Below are positions 49,445 to 57,465 of a DNA stretch of 64,000 bases, piece after piece. Below the pieces are notes generated by a model. The model ran no database searches. It had not been told where the DNA came from and was given only the letters and a program-made list of their open reading frames with translations. Origin of the DNA: Gammaproteobacteria bacterium (GTDB lineage Bacteria; Pseudomonadota; Gammaproteobacteria; Pseudomonadales; Azotimanducaceae); assembly GCA_026707945.1 (NCBI GenBank), contig JAPOVV010000054.1, positions 90,833-154,832 of the forward strand, in the 5' to 3' direction. Each line of letters opens with the position of its first letter. Positions within the stretch are counted from its first letter, which is position 1. The translations under genes were made by a program, and so were the position numbers.

Positions 49445-49741
49445 GTGGACTATACGATGATCATTTTTTTGGTTGCGATGATCGCGATCTTTTATTTCTT
49501 AATCATTCGACCGCAAAGCAAGCGGCGAAAGGAACAAGCAGCTCTTATGGCAGGACTTTCGATAGGCGACGAAGTCGTCAGCATCGGTGGCATCATGGGT
49601 GAGATAACGAAAGTCGATGAAAACTACGCTTTCGTAAGGGTCGCAGATAAGGTTGAATTGCGTTTCCAGAAAGCTGCCATCTCTTCGACATTACCCAAGG
49701 GTACGCTTAAGGAATTACCCGAAAACAAAGCTTCGGCCTAG
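49445..49741 (+). CDS. yajC: Sec translocon accessory protein YajC
   Basis: 98 residues. One N-terminal membrane helix ends in YFLIIRPQSKRRKEQ, followed by GDEVVSIGGIMGEI, the standard YajC cytoplasmic part. The GTG start is fixed by AGGAGG at 49433-49438, 6 bases upstream. It joins SecD and SecF in the SecDF-YajC complex. Order tgt-yajC-secD-secF is conserved in gammaproteobacteria. Confidence 0.96.
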   Translation: MDYTMIIFLVAMIAIFYFLIIRPQSKRRKEQAALMAGLSIGDEVVSIGGIMGEITKVDENYAFVRVADKVELRFQKAAISSTLPKGTLKELPENKASA

Positions 49742-49750
49742 CACGCTCAC

Positions 49751-51673
49751 ATGCCCGACAACCGCGTCTTTGGCCAGAACTTATTTGGTACAAGGACTCC
49801 AGCAGACCAACCCTACAGGTATCCGTTGTGGCGGTACGTCATAGCGTTAGGTGTACTGGTCATTGGGATTCTCTACGCGATGCCAAATCTGTATCCACCG
49901 GACCATGCGGTGCAGATTGAGGTCGATAACGCATCGACAGTCATTGGCACGAAATTTACCGCTCAAGCACGTGACTTGCTTGAAAACGAGGGAATTGAGG
50001 TTAAACGGGCTGCACTAACCCAGCGCGGTAGCCAGATCCATTTATTCAATGAACTTGATCAGATTCGAGCGAAAGATTTTCTCGAATCGAGACTAAATCC
50101 GGTCGGCATCGAACGCCAGTTCATCATCGCATTGAATTTAGCACCGACGACGCCTCAGTGGTTACGTGACTTAGGCTCGAAGCCGATGACGCTTGGCTTG
50201 GACTTGGCAGGGGGCATTCATTTCGTTCTTCAGGTCGATATGCAGAGTGCGATCAACAAGCAACTGAATGACGAGGCGGACAAAGCAACGACGTTATTAC
50301 GAGAAGAGAACGTTCGATATATTCCAAGTGAGGACTTCGTGTCTGAATTCGACGTTCACATCCCCTTCGCAGACGAATCGCGACGGGCGGATGCAATGGC
50401 AGTGCTTGAATCGTCCTATGGTCCACCCAATCACGTGATTGAGGAGGTTGAGTGGCGAGGCACACCGGCTATTCGAATTACATTGACACAGGATCGGCTG
50501 AACGAGATTGAAGACGCTGCGATCGAACAGAACCTGACTGGTTTGCGGAATCGGGTGAACGAACTCGGTGTCGCTGAACCGTTGGTGCAACGACTTGGAA
50601 GCTCACGGATTGTGATCGAGCTGCCTGGAGTGCAAGATAGTTCAGAAGCAAAACGGATCCTTGATAAATTTGCTACGCTCGAATTTCGACTGGAAGCATC
50701 CGTATCTGATCGACCCTCGCAGATTGAGGTTCTACCTTACGAAGGCGTCGATGTTCGGCTGCTGAAAGAGAACATCGTGACGGGCGACAACGTCGTCGAT
50801 GCACAACAGGCGCGGGATCCTGAAACCTCTTTACCGCAAGTCAATATGCAGTTTGACAGCATCGGAGGTGAGCGCATCAACCGTGCGACGGCACCAAATA
50901 TCGGTCGTCGAATGGGGATCATCTTTATTGAGCAACGGCCGGTTATCGTCAACGAGTTCGTTAATGGCGAACGCGTCGAACGTACAAAGATTGAGACGAC
51001 AAGACGCCTAATCAGCGTCGCGACGATTCAAGGCGCGCTCAGTTACAACTCGCGAATCACTGGAATCTCAGTGCGAGACGCACAAGAACTCGCGATACTG
51101 CTACGTGCGGGTGCACTAGCCGCGCCTATGTACTTCGTTGAGGAACGAACGGTTGGCGCGTCACTTGGTGACGAGAACATCGACCGAGGCATGCTTGCCG
51201 TCGTCATTGGTTTAGCGTTGGTAGCGCTTTTCATGATCGTCTATTACAAGGTATTCGGCGTGATCGCGGATATCTGCTTGACGATGAACATGATCGTGCT
51301 CGTAGCTGTTATGTCGCTACTAGGAGCGACATTGACGTTGCCCGGTATCGCCGGTATTGTGCTAACCGTAGGTATGGCTGTAGATGCCAATGTACTCATT
51401 TTTTCCAGGATCCGGGAGGAACTGAAGCGTTCCCCTCCAGCGACCGCAATCAAGAATGGTTACGACCGAGCGTTCGTGACGATCCTTGACGCGAATGTGA
51501 CTACTCTGTTCGTGGCTTTGATCCTACTCGCGATCGGAAGTGGACCTGTCGCTGGATTCGCAGTCACGCTGTCCATCGGCATCGTCACATCCATGTTTAC
51601 GTCGATCTTTGTATCGCGTGGGTTAGTCCATTTGGTTTACGGTAATCGTGCCGTTCGGACGGTCTGGATATGA
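49751..51673 (+). CDS. secD: Protein translocase subunit SecD
   Basis: 640 residues. The first helix near residue 30 is followed by a large periplasmic part with LGLDLAGGIHFVLQVD, NQLTGLRNRVNELGVAEP-like sequence and LRAGALAAPMYFVEERTVGASLG. Five C-terminal helices include MAVDANVLIFSRIREEL. With SecF it uses the proton gradient to pull proteins through the Sec channel. It overlaps secF by 4 bases (ATGA). Confidence 0.97.
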   Translation: MPDNRVFGQNLFGTRTPADQPYRYPLWRYVIALGVLVIGILYAMPNLYPPDHAVQIEVDNASTVIGTKFTAQARDLLENEGIEVKRAALTQRGSQIHLFNELDQIRAKDFLESRLNPVGIERQFIIALNLAPTTPQWLRDLGSKPMTLGLDLAGGIHFVLQVDMQSAINKQLNDEADKATTLLREENVRYIPSEDFVSEFDVHIPFADESRRADAMAVLESSYGPPNHVIEEVEWRGTPAIRITLTQDRLNEIEDAAIEQNLTGLRNRVNELGVAEPLVQRLGSSRIVIELPGVQDSSEAKRILDKFATLEFRLEASVSDRPSQIEVLPYEGVDVRLLKENIVTGDNVVDAQQARDPETSLPQVNMQFDSIGGERINRATAPNIGRRMGIIFIEQRPVIVNEFVNGERVERTKIETTRRLISVATIQGALSYNSRITGISVRDAQELAILLRAGALAAPMYFVEERTVGASLGDENIDRGMLAVVIGLALVALFMIVYYKVFGVIADICLTMNMIVLVAVMSLLGATLTLPGIAGIVLTVGMAVDANVLIFSRIREELKRSPPATAIKNGYDRAFVTILDANVTTLFVALILLAIGSGPVAGFAVTLSIGIVTSMFTSIFVSRGLVHLVYGNRAVRTVWI

Positions 51674-52584
51674 ATTTCAATATTGACTTTATGGCGCATC
51701 GCCATATCGCGACGGTTCTATCCGGGCTATTTCTCGTCGCATCCGTGGTCGCGTTTGTTTGGCTTGGCGTAAATCGTGGTCTCGACTTCACTGGCGGCGT
51801 GTTGGTGGAGTTGGCGTTCGAAGCGCCGGTGGACCCGGTTTACGTTAGGACGATTCTTGCAGAAGACGGTTACGCCAATGCAGTTGTGCAGAGCCTCGGT
51901 AGTGAAACTGAGGTACAGGTTCGCATGCCGCCGATCGCAGGCATTGATCAATCGAACTTGGGTGACAACATTCGTGCGTCCCTCGTCGAGGGAATTGGTG
52001 CCGCCGATCTCCGACGGTCTGAATTCGTTGGACCTACAGTAGGAGAGGAATTGACGGAGAAGGGTGGTCTCGCCCTGCTCGTCGCGCTCGGTATGGTGTT
52101 GTTGTACATCATGCTGCGTTTTACGGGTAAATTTGCGCTTGGCGCTGTCGTCGCGTTGACGCATGACGTGATTGTTGTAGTGGGTCTGTTCTGTATGTTT
52201 GGATGGACGTTCAATCTTGCGGAGTTAGCGGCGCTTCTAGCGGTGATTGGCTACTCACTCAATGACACGATCGTCGTGTCAGACCGAATTCGCGAGAATT
52301 TCAGAACAATCCGGCGGCGCAAACCCGTCGAGATCATCAATATCTCCCTGAACCAGATGCTGGGTCGGACGTTGGTGACCTCGTTGACGACATTGTTGGT
52401 TCTACTAGCACTCTTGATCGCGGGTGGCGAGCAGATCTCTGGTTTTGCGACCGCGCTGACGATCGGTGTTGTCGTGGGTACGTATTCGTCGATTTATGTA
52501 GCGGCGAACTTATTGTTAATGCTCAACATTACGAGCGAAGATTTAGCTTTACCCGTAAAGGACGGCGGCGAAGACACCGTCTAA
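51670..52584 (+). CDS. secF: Protein translocase subunit SecF
   Basis: 304 residues. GLDFTGGVLVELAFE follows the first helix, then GPTVGEELTEKG and five helices with ALTHDVIVVVGL and GYSLNDTIVVSDRIREN, the SecF signature. The length is normal. It ends 20 bases before the stop of the convergent suhB-like gene. Confidence 0.97.
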   Translation: MNFNIDFMAHRHIATVLSGLFLVASVVAFVWLGVNRGLDFTGGVLVELAFEAPVDPVYVRTILAEDGYANAVVQSLGSETEVQVRMPPIAGIDQSNLGDNIRASLVEGIGAADLRRSEFVGPTVGEELTEKGGLALLVALGMVLLYIMLRFTGKFALGAVVALTHDVIVVVGLFCMFGWTFNLAELAALLAVIGYSLNDTIVVSDRIRENFRTIRRRKPVEIINISLNQMLGRTLVTSLTTLLVLLALLIAGGEQISGFATALTIGVVVGTYSSIYVAANLLLMLNITSEDLALPVKDGGEDTV

Positions 52585-52604
52585 CGACCGCAGCAGACTT
52601 ACCT

Positions 52605-53369
52605 CTATACGACAGCGACCGACGCATGCTTCGAGTGTTCTGCGACGAGTTTCCTATGCAAGTACGTGTTTCCTGCAATGAGTCCGTCCTCGATCGTAGA
52701 CCATTCGCCGCCGCTTAACGTAGACGCAAATCCGCCGGCTTCGCGAATAAACAGGCGTGCAAATTGAAAGTGAAACACGGACGCGTTTGTGTATGTGAGG
52801 GCATCGAATCGCCCGCATGCTGTGTTAGCGATATCAAGTCCAAGACAACCCGAAACTCGTGTGGTGAGGCGCAAGTTGGCGTAGTCTTCACTCGAATCAA
52901 TCCCATCGCGTGCAACCAGAGCGTCGTTCGTCGTTCGCGTATCACTTACTCTCATTCGCCCGTCGTTCGTAAAACAGCCTTCACGGCGTGTGACATGAAA
53001 ATGACCGTCTCGAAAGTGGTCCACAATCAACGCGTGTTGTAGGCGATTGGTTTGTGCAATACCGACGAGTGTGCAGAAGTGATCAAAGCGCCGGAGGAAG
53101 TTAATACGGCCGCAAATTGGTTCGACGACCCAACTGATGTCGGCGTTCATATGTTTGTCGAAGTCGTCAGCAGAAACGACTAGATGCTCCGGATAAGATC
53201 GCTGAATCGTACTGGCTATCGTGCGCAATGCACGGTCGTGCGTACGTTGAAAATACGCTTCACTCGCCGCAGATATTGAGCGCGAAGAAGGCACGTTAGG
53301 TGCGCGAGCCATCAGTTCGCGACCTGCCGCACGGACCGCCTGTGTCGCGATTCTTAGGATGGGTTGCAC
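52605..53369 (-). CDS. SuhB-like inositol monophosphatase fold protein, metal site lost
   Basis: 254 residues aligning with SuhB over the full length: the MQPILRIATQAVRAAGREL opening, NFLRRFDHFCTLVGIA, SGCLGLDIANTACGRFDA, FIREAGGF and IAGNTYL. The catalytic motif DPIDGTTNF reads EPICGRINF (residues 83-91). The acidic pair after the first helices reads ADD, and the WD motif near 200 reads FH. Three of the metal-binding acids are thus replaced, so phosphatase activity is unlikely. It is divergent from trmJ exactly as suhB is in E. coli, which supports orthology. In E. coli SuhB also acts in rRNA antitermination, a role that could persist without catalysis. Confidence 0.85.
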   Translation of the reverse strand: MQPILRIATQAVRAAGRELMARAPNVPSSRSISAASEAYFQRTHDRALRTIASTIQRSYPEHLVVSADDFDKHMNADISWVVEPICGRINFLRRFDHFCTLVGIAQTNRLQHALIVDHFRDGHFHVTRREGCFTNDGRMRVSDTRTTNDALVARDGIDSSEDYANLRLTTRVSGCLGLDIANTACGRFDALTYTNASVFHFQFARLFIREAGGFASTLSGGEWSTIEDGLIAGNTYLHRKLVAEHSKHASVAVV

Positions 53370-53422
53370 GCGAAAAATTCTAGCATTACGGCAAAGTGGC
53401 CGTCGTTATTGGGAGCTTTAAT

Positions 53423-54145
53423 TTGGAAATTCGAATCGTGCTCGTTGAACCGTCTCACCCGGGGAATATAGGAGCAACGGCGCGAGCAATGAAGACGATG
53501 GACCTTTCTTCGTTGTACTTGGTGAAACCGAAACGGTTCCCCGACCCACAAGCTGACTGGCGTGCTGCCGGCGCATTGGATGTCGTCGCATCAGCGCGAA
53601 TTTTCGATTCGCTTGAAGACGCAATTGGCGATTGCGGATATGTGGTGGGGACGAGTGTGCGTGATCGTCATATTCCCTGGACGGTTAAGAGTGTCGTGGA
53701 TTTCGCGATAGATGTTGCGAGCATGCCCCATGAGTCGAAGCCACTCGCCATTCTGTTCGGCCGCGAGAACAACGGTCTATCGAACGAAGAATTAGCGCTG
53801 TGTAACGTCCATGTCCGCATCCCGTCGTCTAACGAGTATGGTTCTCTCAATCTTGCCATGGCGGTGCAAATCGTCGTGTACGAACTGTTCAAGGCGCGTG
53901 GGAATAGTGATGTGAAGGCGGGTTGGGATCGCCCACATGCCAGACATGCCGAGATAGTCGCAATGTATGAGCACCTCGACCGTGTGTTGAACGCGATCGG
54001 TTTCTTCGATCCGAGCGCGCCGCGAACCGCATTTACCCGTTTTCAAAGAATGTTCGGTCGAATTGAGCTTGACGAAACCGAGGTACAAATATTGCGCGGC
54101 ATGTATACGCATATTGAGCGCGCCATGGCAACGAAAGCCGATTAG
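53423..54145 (+). CDS. trmJ: tRNA (cytidine/uridine-2'-O-)-methyltransferase TrmJ
   Basis: 240 residues from a TTG at 53423 with GGGAG 7 bases upstream. This gives LEIRIVLVEPSHPGNIGATARAMKTM as in E. coli TrmJ. A GTG at 53396 would add nine unlike residues. SPOUT knot motifs are LFGRENNGLSNEEL and IPSSNEYGSLNLAMAVQ. The C-terminal helical extension (YEHLDRVLNAIGFF ... FQRMFGRIELDETEVQILRGM) is typical. It methylates position 32 of tRNAs. Confidence 0.93.
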   Translation: MEIRIVLVEPSHPGNIGATARAMKTMDLSSLYLVKPKRFPDPQADWRAAGALDVVASARIFDSLEDAIGDCGYVVGTSVRDRHIPWTVKSVVDFAIDVASMPHESKPLAILFGRENNGLSNEELALCNVHVRIPSSNEYGSLNLAMAVQIVVYELFKARGNSDVKAGWDRPHARHAEIVAMYEHLDRVLNAIGFFDPSAPRTAFTRFQRMFGRIELDETEVQILRGMYTHIERAMATKAD

Positions 54146-54247
54146 GCGTGGTTGCCACTCGTTCGGTACGTGACCTACCTAAATTTCCCACCATAAAATT
54201 GACTGCTAACGCCGTTCTTTTGCGACGGATCTAACGGATTTCTACGT

Positions 54248-55423
54248 TTGAATAACGCGTCTCCGCGCGCCCGTGCGGTATACCTCGACTATGCGGCAAC
54301 GACACCCGTTGACCCGCGCGTCGCGCACAAAATGAGCAAATGCTTGATGTTTGATGGCGATTTCGGTAATCCCGCTTCTACATCTCATGTGTTCGGCTGG
54401 GAAGCCGAAGAGCACGTCGAAAACGCCCGAGTGCAACTCGCTCAGCTAATCGGCGCAGACCCACTGGAGATCGTTTGGACATCCGGTGCGACCGAGTCCG
54501 ATAACCTCGCATTGAAAGGTCTTGCAGAACACTACGGGTCTGGTCACATTGTGACCAGTGCGTACGAACACAAAGCCGTGCTGGACACGTGTGACTATTT
54601 AGAAAAGAGGGGCATTCGAGTCACGTACATCACGCCCGGTGCGGACGGACTAGTGTCACCAAAACATGTGGAAGATGCGATTGAGGACGATACGTTCGTC
54701 GTATCGGTCATGCACGTCAACAACGAAATTGGTGTCTTAAACGACATAGCAAGCATCGGTCGGATTTGTCGCGATAGAAACGTATTTTTCCACGTTGATG
54801 CGGCACAAAGCGTCGGTAAGGTACCGGTCAACGTGGTAGATCTCAATATAGATATGTTGAGTATTTCGGGTCACAAGATATACGGCCCTAAGGGTATTGG
54901 TGCACTTTATGTCAGGCGTGCTGCGAGTATCCCTCTTCAAGCCATCATTCATGGCGGTGGGCACGAAAGAGGTTTACGTTCTGGCACGTTAGCCACTCAC
55001 CAGATTGTCGGTATCGGTGCCGCCGCATCCGTTTGTGAGCAGGAGCTCGAGCGTGAATCAGAACGGCTGCGCAACTTACGTGAACGACTTTGGGCGCATC
55101 TCCGTCAGATTCCAGACGTGCATTTGAACGGGTCTGAAGATCAAAGAATTCCGGGGTTGATCAATGTTGGGTTCGGAGGTGTCGATGGTGAAACGCTTTT
55201 GATGGCATTGAACGATGTCGCCGTGTCCTCAGGTTCAGCTTGTACGTCCGCAACAGTTGAACCTTCTTACGTATTGCGCGCAATCGGTGTTGCAGACGAA
55301 CTCGCTTCGGCGTCCCTACGGTTTACGGTCGGACGATTTACGACAGAAGAGGAAGTTGATTTCGCCGTGACGCGGATCGCGGATGTAGTTCATACGCTGC
55401 GAGATCGTAGAGCCACTAGATAG
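54248..55423 (+). CDS. Cysteine desulfurase, IscS/NifS family
   Basis: 391 residues with a TTG start. [15 protein letters not shown] opens the fold. The PLP lysine is Lys210 in [12 protein letters not shown], and the persulfide Cys is Cys332 in [19 protein letters not shown], which is the IscS-type (class I) loop. It supplies sulfur for Fe-S clusters and tRNA thiolation. It sits where iscS lies in E. coli, after trmJ and before ndk, but iscR, iscU, iscA, hscBA and fdx are not beside it. Confidence 0.93.
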   Translation: MNNASPRARAVYLDYAATTPVDPRVAHKMSKCLMFDGDFGNPASTSHVFGWEAEEHVENARVQLAQLIGADPLEIVWTSGATESDNLALKGLAEHYGSGHIVTSAYEHKAVLDTCDYLEKRGIRVTYITPGADGLVSPKHVEDAIEDDTFVVSVMHVNNEIGVLNDIASIGRICRDRNVFFHVDAAQSVGKVPVNVVDLNIDMLSISGHKIYGPKGIGALYVRRAASIPLQAIIHGGGHERGLRSGTLATHQIVGIGAAASVCEQELERESERLRNLRERLWAHLRQIPDVHLNGSEDQRIPGLINVGFGGVDGETLLMALNDVAVSSGSACTSATVEPSYVLRAIGVADELASASLRFTVGRFTTEEEVDFAVTRIADVVHTLRDRRATR

Positions 55424-55513
55424 ATCAACTTTCTCGGCGAACAGCATGAAGACACCCTAAAACATCGATAATTAGTAGCTCAGTCTCCTGTAGGACTTAG
55501 GGAACATTCGCTC

Positions 55514-55873
55514 ATGGAACTGAACCATACGATCGTACCATCCAAGGATAAAGAAGCAGCAGCACGCTTCTTCGCCGAAATCATGGGCCTAACTTACGAA
55601 GGCATGACAGGTCATTTCGCCCCGGTGGTAGTCAATGACTCATTGACGATGGACTTCGATGATGCGAGAGAGTTTCGGAGTCACCACTATGCATTTAAAG
55701 TGACTGATGAAGAATTTGACGGCATTTTTGGCCGAATCAAAGCTAAAGGTGTAACGTACGGCTCCGGTCCCTTTGCTTCCGATAACGGGGAGATCAATAA
55801 CTGGAATGGCGGCCGCGGTTTTTATTGGCGCGACATAGATGGGCATCTACTAGAAGTCCTGACGCGCGATTGA
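55514..55873 (+). CDS. VOC-family (glyoxalase/bleomycin-resistance fold) protein
   Basis: 119 residues. The pattern is ELNHTIVPSKDKEAAARFFAEIMGL at the start and GRGFYWRDIDGHLLEVLTRD at the end, giving the metal ligands His4 and a late Glu. HHYAFKVTDEEFDGIFGRIKAKGV lies between. The reaction is unknown. It follows the cysteine desulfurase by about 90 bases on the same strand, in the region where isc genes would be expected. Confidence 0.9.
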   Translation: MELNHTIVPSKDKEAAARFFAEIMGLTYEGMTGHFAPVVVNDSLTMDFDDAREFRSHHYAFKVTDEEFDGIFGRIKAKGVTYGSGPFASDNGEINNWNGGRGFYWRDIDGHLLEVLTRD

Positions 55874-56173
55874 AATTCTATAATCGAATTGCTTGCTTGA
55901 GCGATAAAGTCGTTGCTTGTGGAAGAAGTACCAAATGTTCGATTTTTGTGTGATTCAAATTAGACGTTGGTAGTAAGAGATTAATCCATTGAACGGTGCA
56001 GACGATTAAATACCAATCATACGTATAACAAGCATAGTATATTAAAACCTGAGGATGTTCGATTTAAAAGTAAATTAAATGATTGGCTGTTGATTTACAG
56101 TAAGTCGATGTCCTCAGGATCATAGAAACGATAGAGCAGGAGTTTTTAAATATATTGCGATTGTGGAACTAGT
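55874..56173. other. 300-base AT-rich intergenic stretch with an inverted repeat
   Basis: Distinctly richer in A+T than the coding regions. CCTGAGGA at 56048-56055 pairs with TCCTCAGG at 56111-56118 across 55 bases of AT-rich sequence. TCGA near each inner end adds to the symmetry. No gene is recognised. It lies after the stop of the minus-strand Doc gene. Confidence 0.5.
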
Positions 56174-56566
56174 CTAAGGTTTGATTTTGGCCAATCGCTT
56201 TTTAAACCACTGAGAAGCAGCTTCTCGGGTGACGTCACGAGTTACGAGCGACATTGTGAGTGACTTTAACTCTTCATCTGATGCTTTCAGACAATAGCCG
56301 CACTTGCGTATGAAAAATTCCATCACATAATTGGCGGTTCGTTTATTCCCGTCGACAAAACCGTGATTGCAGGCTAATCCTCGTAGCAGTGCTGCGGCTT
56401 TATCGTGAACGTGCGGATAGTAGCCAACGTATGGAGTTGTGATTGCTGAATGAAGTAATTCTTCATCGCGGATTCCGTTCAGTCCTCCGTATTCTAGTGC
56501 TTCTTCGTGAGCGTCTAGTAGGACTTCGAACGATATTTGATAGTGATCGTCAGAGATCTGCCAAAT
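56174..56566 (-). CDS. doc: Doc-type Fic-fold toxin without a standard start codon
   Basis: Reading the minus strand from an ATT at 56566 to the TAG at 56174 gives 130 codons. The Doc pattern is FEVLLDAHEEALEYGGLNGI and RDEELLHSAI, then DKAAALLRGLACNHGF with VDGNKRTANYVMEFF. The catalytic motif H68-x-F-x-D-G-N-K-R-T77 is complete. Doc phosphorylates and blocks EF-Tu in phage P1; relatives AMPylate. No ATG, GTG or TTG occurs in frame before the core, and TGA TGA lies just upstream. The start must therefore be a rare ATT/ATC/ATA, or the gene has lost its start. It overlaps the preceding small frame by 17 bases. Confidence 0.82.
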   Translation of the reverse strand: MWQISDDHYQISFEVLLDAHEEALEYGGLNGIRDEELLHSAITTPYVGYYPHVHDKAAALLRGLACNHGFVDGNKRTANYVMEFFIRKCGYCLKASDEELKSLTMSLVTRDVTREAASQWFKKRLAKIKP

Positions 56567-56726
56567 CCTTCATCAGCCGATGTCGTTCTTTGCCGATTTG
56601 ACGAAGAAGCGCTCGGTTTGACTTCCGTTCTTGTGATTCTTGATTCGGCTTGGTCTCACCGTGATGTTTCGGTTTGCCCGTATCTATGGTCGGGCGATTG
56701 TCACGCCTTTTCTTACTGTGTTTCAA
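56550..56726 (-). CDS. Small basic protein, possible Doc antitoxin
   Basis: 58 residues from a TTG at 56726. The frame can be extended to an ATT at 56750 that has GGGAGG 6 bases upstream. It is very basic: LKHSKKRRDNRPTIDTGK, then RALLRQIGKERHRLMKDLAD. No known antitoxin family is recognised. Its end overlaps the beginning of the Doc frame, and a good promoter lies directly upstream. Position argues for an antitoxin or regulator of the Doc protein. Confidence 0.5.
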   Translation of the reverse strand: MKHSKKRRDNRPTIDTGKPKHHGETKPNQESQERKSNRALLRQIGKERHRLMKDLADL

Positions 56727-56764
56727 AGTTAGTACTTCGTCAAAGTGAATCTACAACCTCCCTA

Positions 56765-56793
56765 ATTATATGAAGCGGGGTGCAATTTGTTAA
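56765..56793 (-). promoter_or_regulatory. Sigma-70 promoter of the Doc module
   Basis: On the minus strand TTAACA (56793-56788) is followed after exactly 17 bases by TATAAT (56770-56765). The match to consensus is very good. Transcription would start near 56758, giving a very short leader to the ATT at 56750 or about 32 bases to the TTG at 56726. Confidence 0.65.
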
Positions 56794-56840
56794 TCTAGTT
56801 ACGACAGTCGCCTATTTCTATAGATCGGAAAGGAAATCGC

Positions 56841-56868
56841 ATAGGAACTACTAAAATGGTGTTCCTAT
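56841..56868. repeat. Inverted repeat upstream of ndk
   Basis: ATAGGAAC and GTTCCTAT are perfect 8-base arms around a 12-base loop. It lies between the divergent Doc module and ndk and may be a protein-binding site or hairpin. Confidence 0.4.
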
Positions 56869-56915
56869 AGTCGAGCACTGTTCATCATTACGGAGTTTAT
56901 CGGACGTCGGACACC

Positions 56916-56921
56916 TATAAT
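56916..56921 (+). promoter_or_regulatory. Possible -10 element of ndk
   Basis: A perfect TATAAT lies about 110 bases before the ndk ATG. No good -35 box stands at 17 bases upstream, so it is only a candidate. Confidence 0.3.
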
Positions 56922-57032
56922 TCGCGCGCTGCGTTATCTCACGCGACAGACTTCCTAGTCGTTCATGCAAGTCTGACAGACAATTCCTAAAAAACGATTC
57001 TTCAATTCCCCATTATCGTTAGAGATCAATTT

Positions 57033-57458
57033 ATGTCTATTGAACGTACATTGTCGATTATCAAACCGGATGCTGTCGGAAAGAATGTCGTTGGTGAGAT
57101 TTTCTCCCGATTTGAAAAGGCTGGGTTAAAAATCATTGCGTTAAAAATGTTGCATTTATCACGCGATCAAGCGGAGGGGTTTTACGCCGAACACAAAGGC
57201 AAAGGATTCTTCGAACCACTGATGGAGTTCATGACTTCTGGACCTATTTGCGTACAGGTTCTCGAAGGCGACGACGCCATCCAAACCAATCGGACTCTAA
57301 TGGGTGCGACAAATCCTCAGGAAGCAGACCCAGGAACCATTCGAGCGGACTTCGCCAGTACGGTTGATGCAAATGCCGTCCATGGAAGCGATTCTCCGTC
57401 ATCGGCGGACCGAGAAATCGCATACTTCTTTCCTGAGGACCAAATTCATAGCCGGTAA
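57033..57458 (+). CDS. ndk: Nucleoside diphosphate kinase
   Basis: 141 residues, normal length. [15 protein letters not shown] opens the family; the phosphorylated His117 is in [12 protein letters not shown]. It balances nucleoside triphosphate pools. It is followed by rlmN with 7 bases between the ndk stop and the preferred rlmN start. ndk-rlmN is a conserved gammaproteobacterial pair. Confidence 0.97.
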   Translation: MSIERTLSIIKPDAVGKNVVGEIFSRFEKAGLKIIALKMLHLSRDQAEGFYAEHKGKGFFEPLMEFMTSGPICVQVLEGDDAIQTNRTLMGATNPQEADPGTIRADFASTVDANAVHGSDSPSSADREIAYFFPEDQIHSR

Positions 57459-57465
57459 AGACACT

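Noticed and set aside
56537..56773. A 78-codon plus-strand frame upstream of ndk
   Set aside because: It is the antisense of the Doc module, whose protein has a complete catalytic motif.
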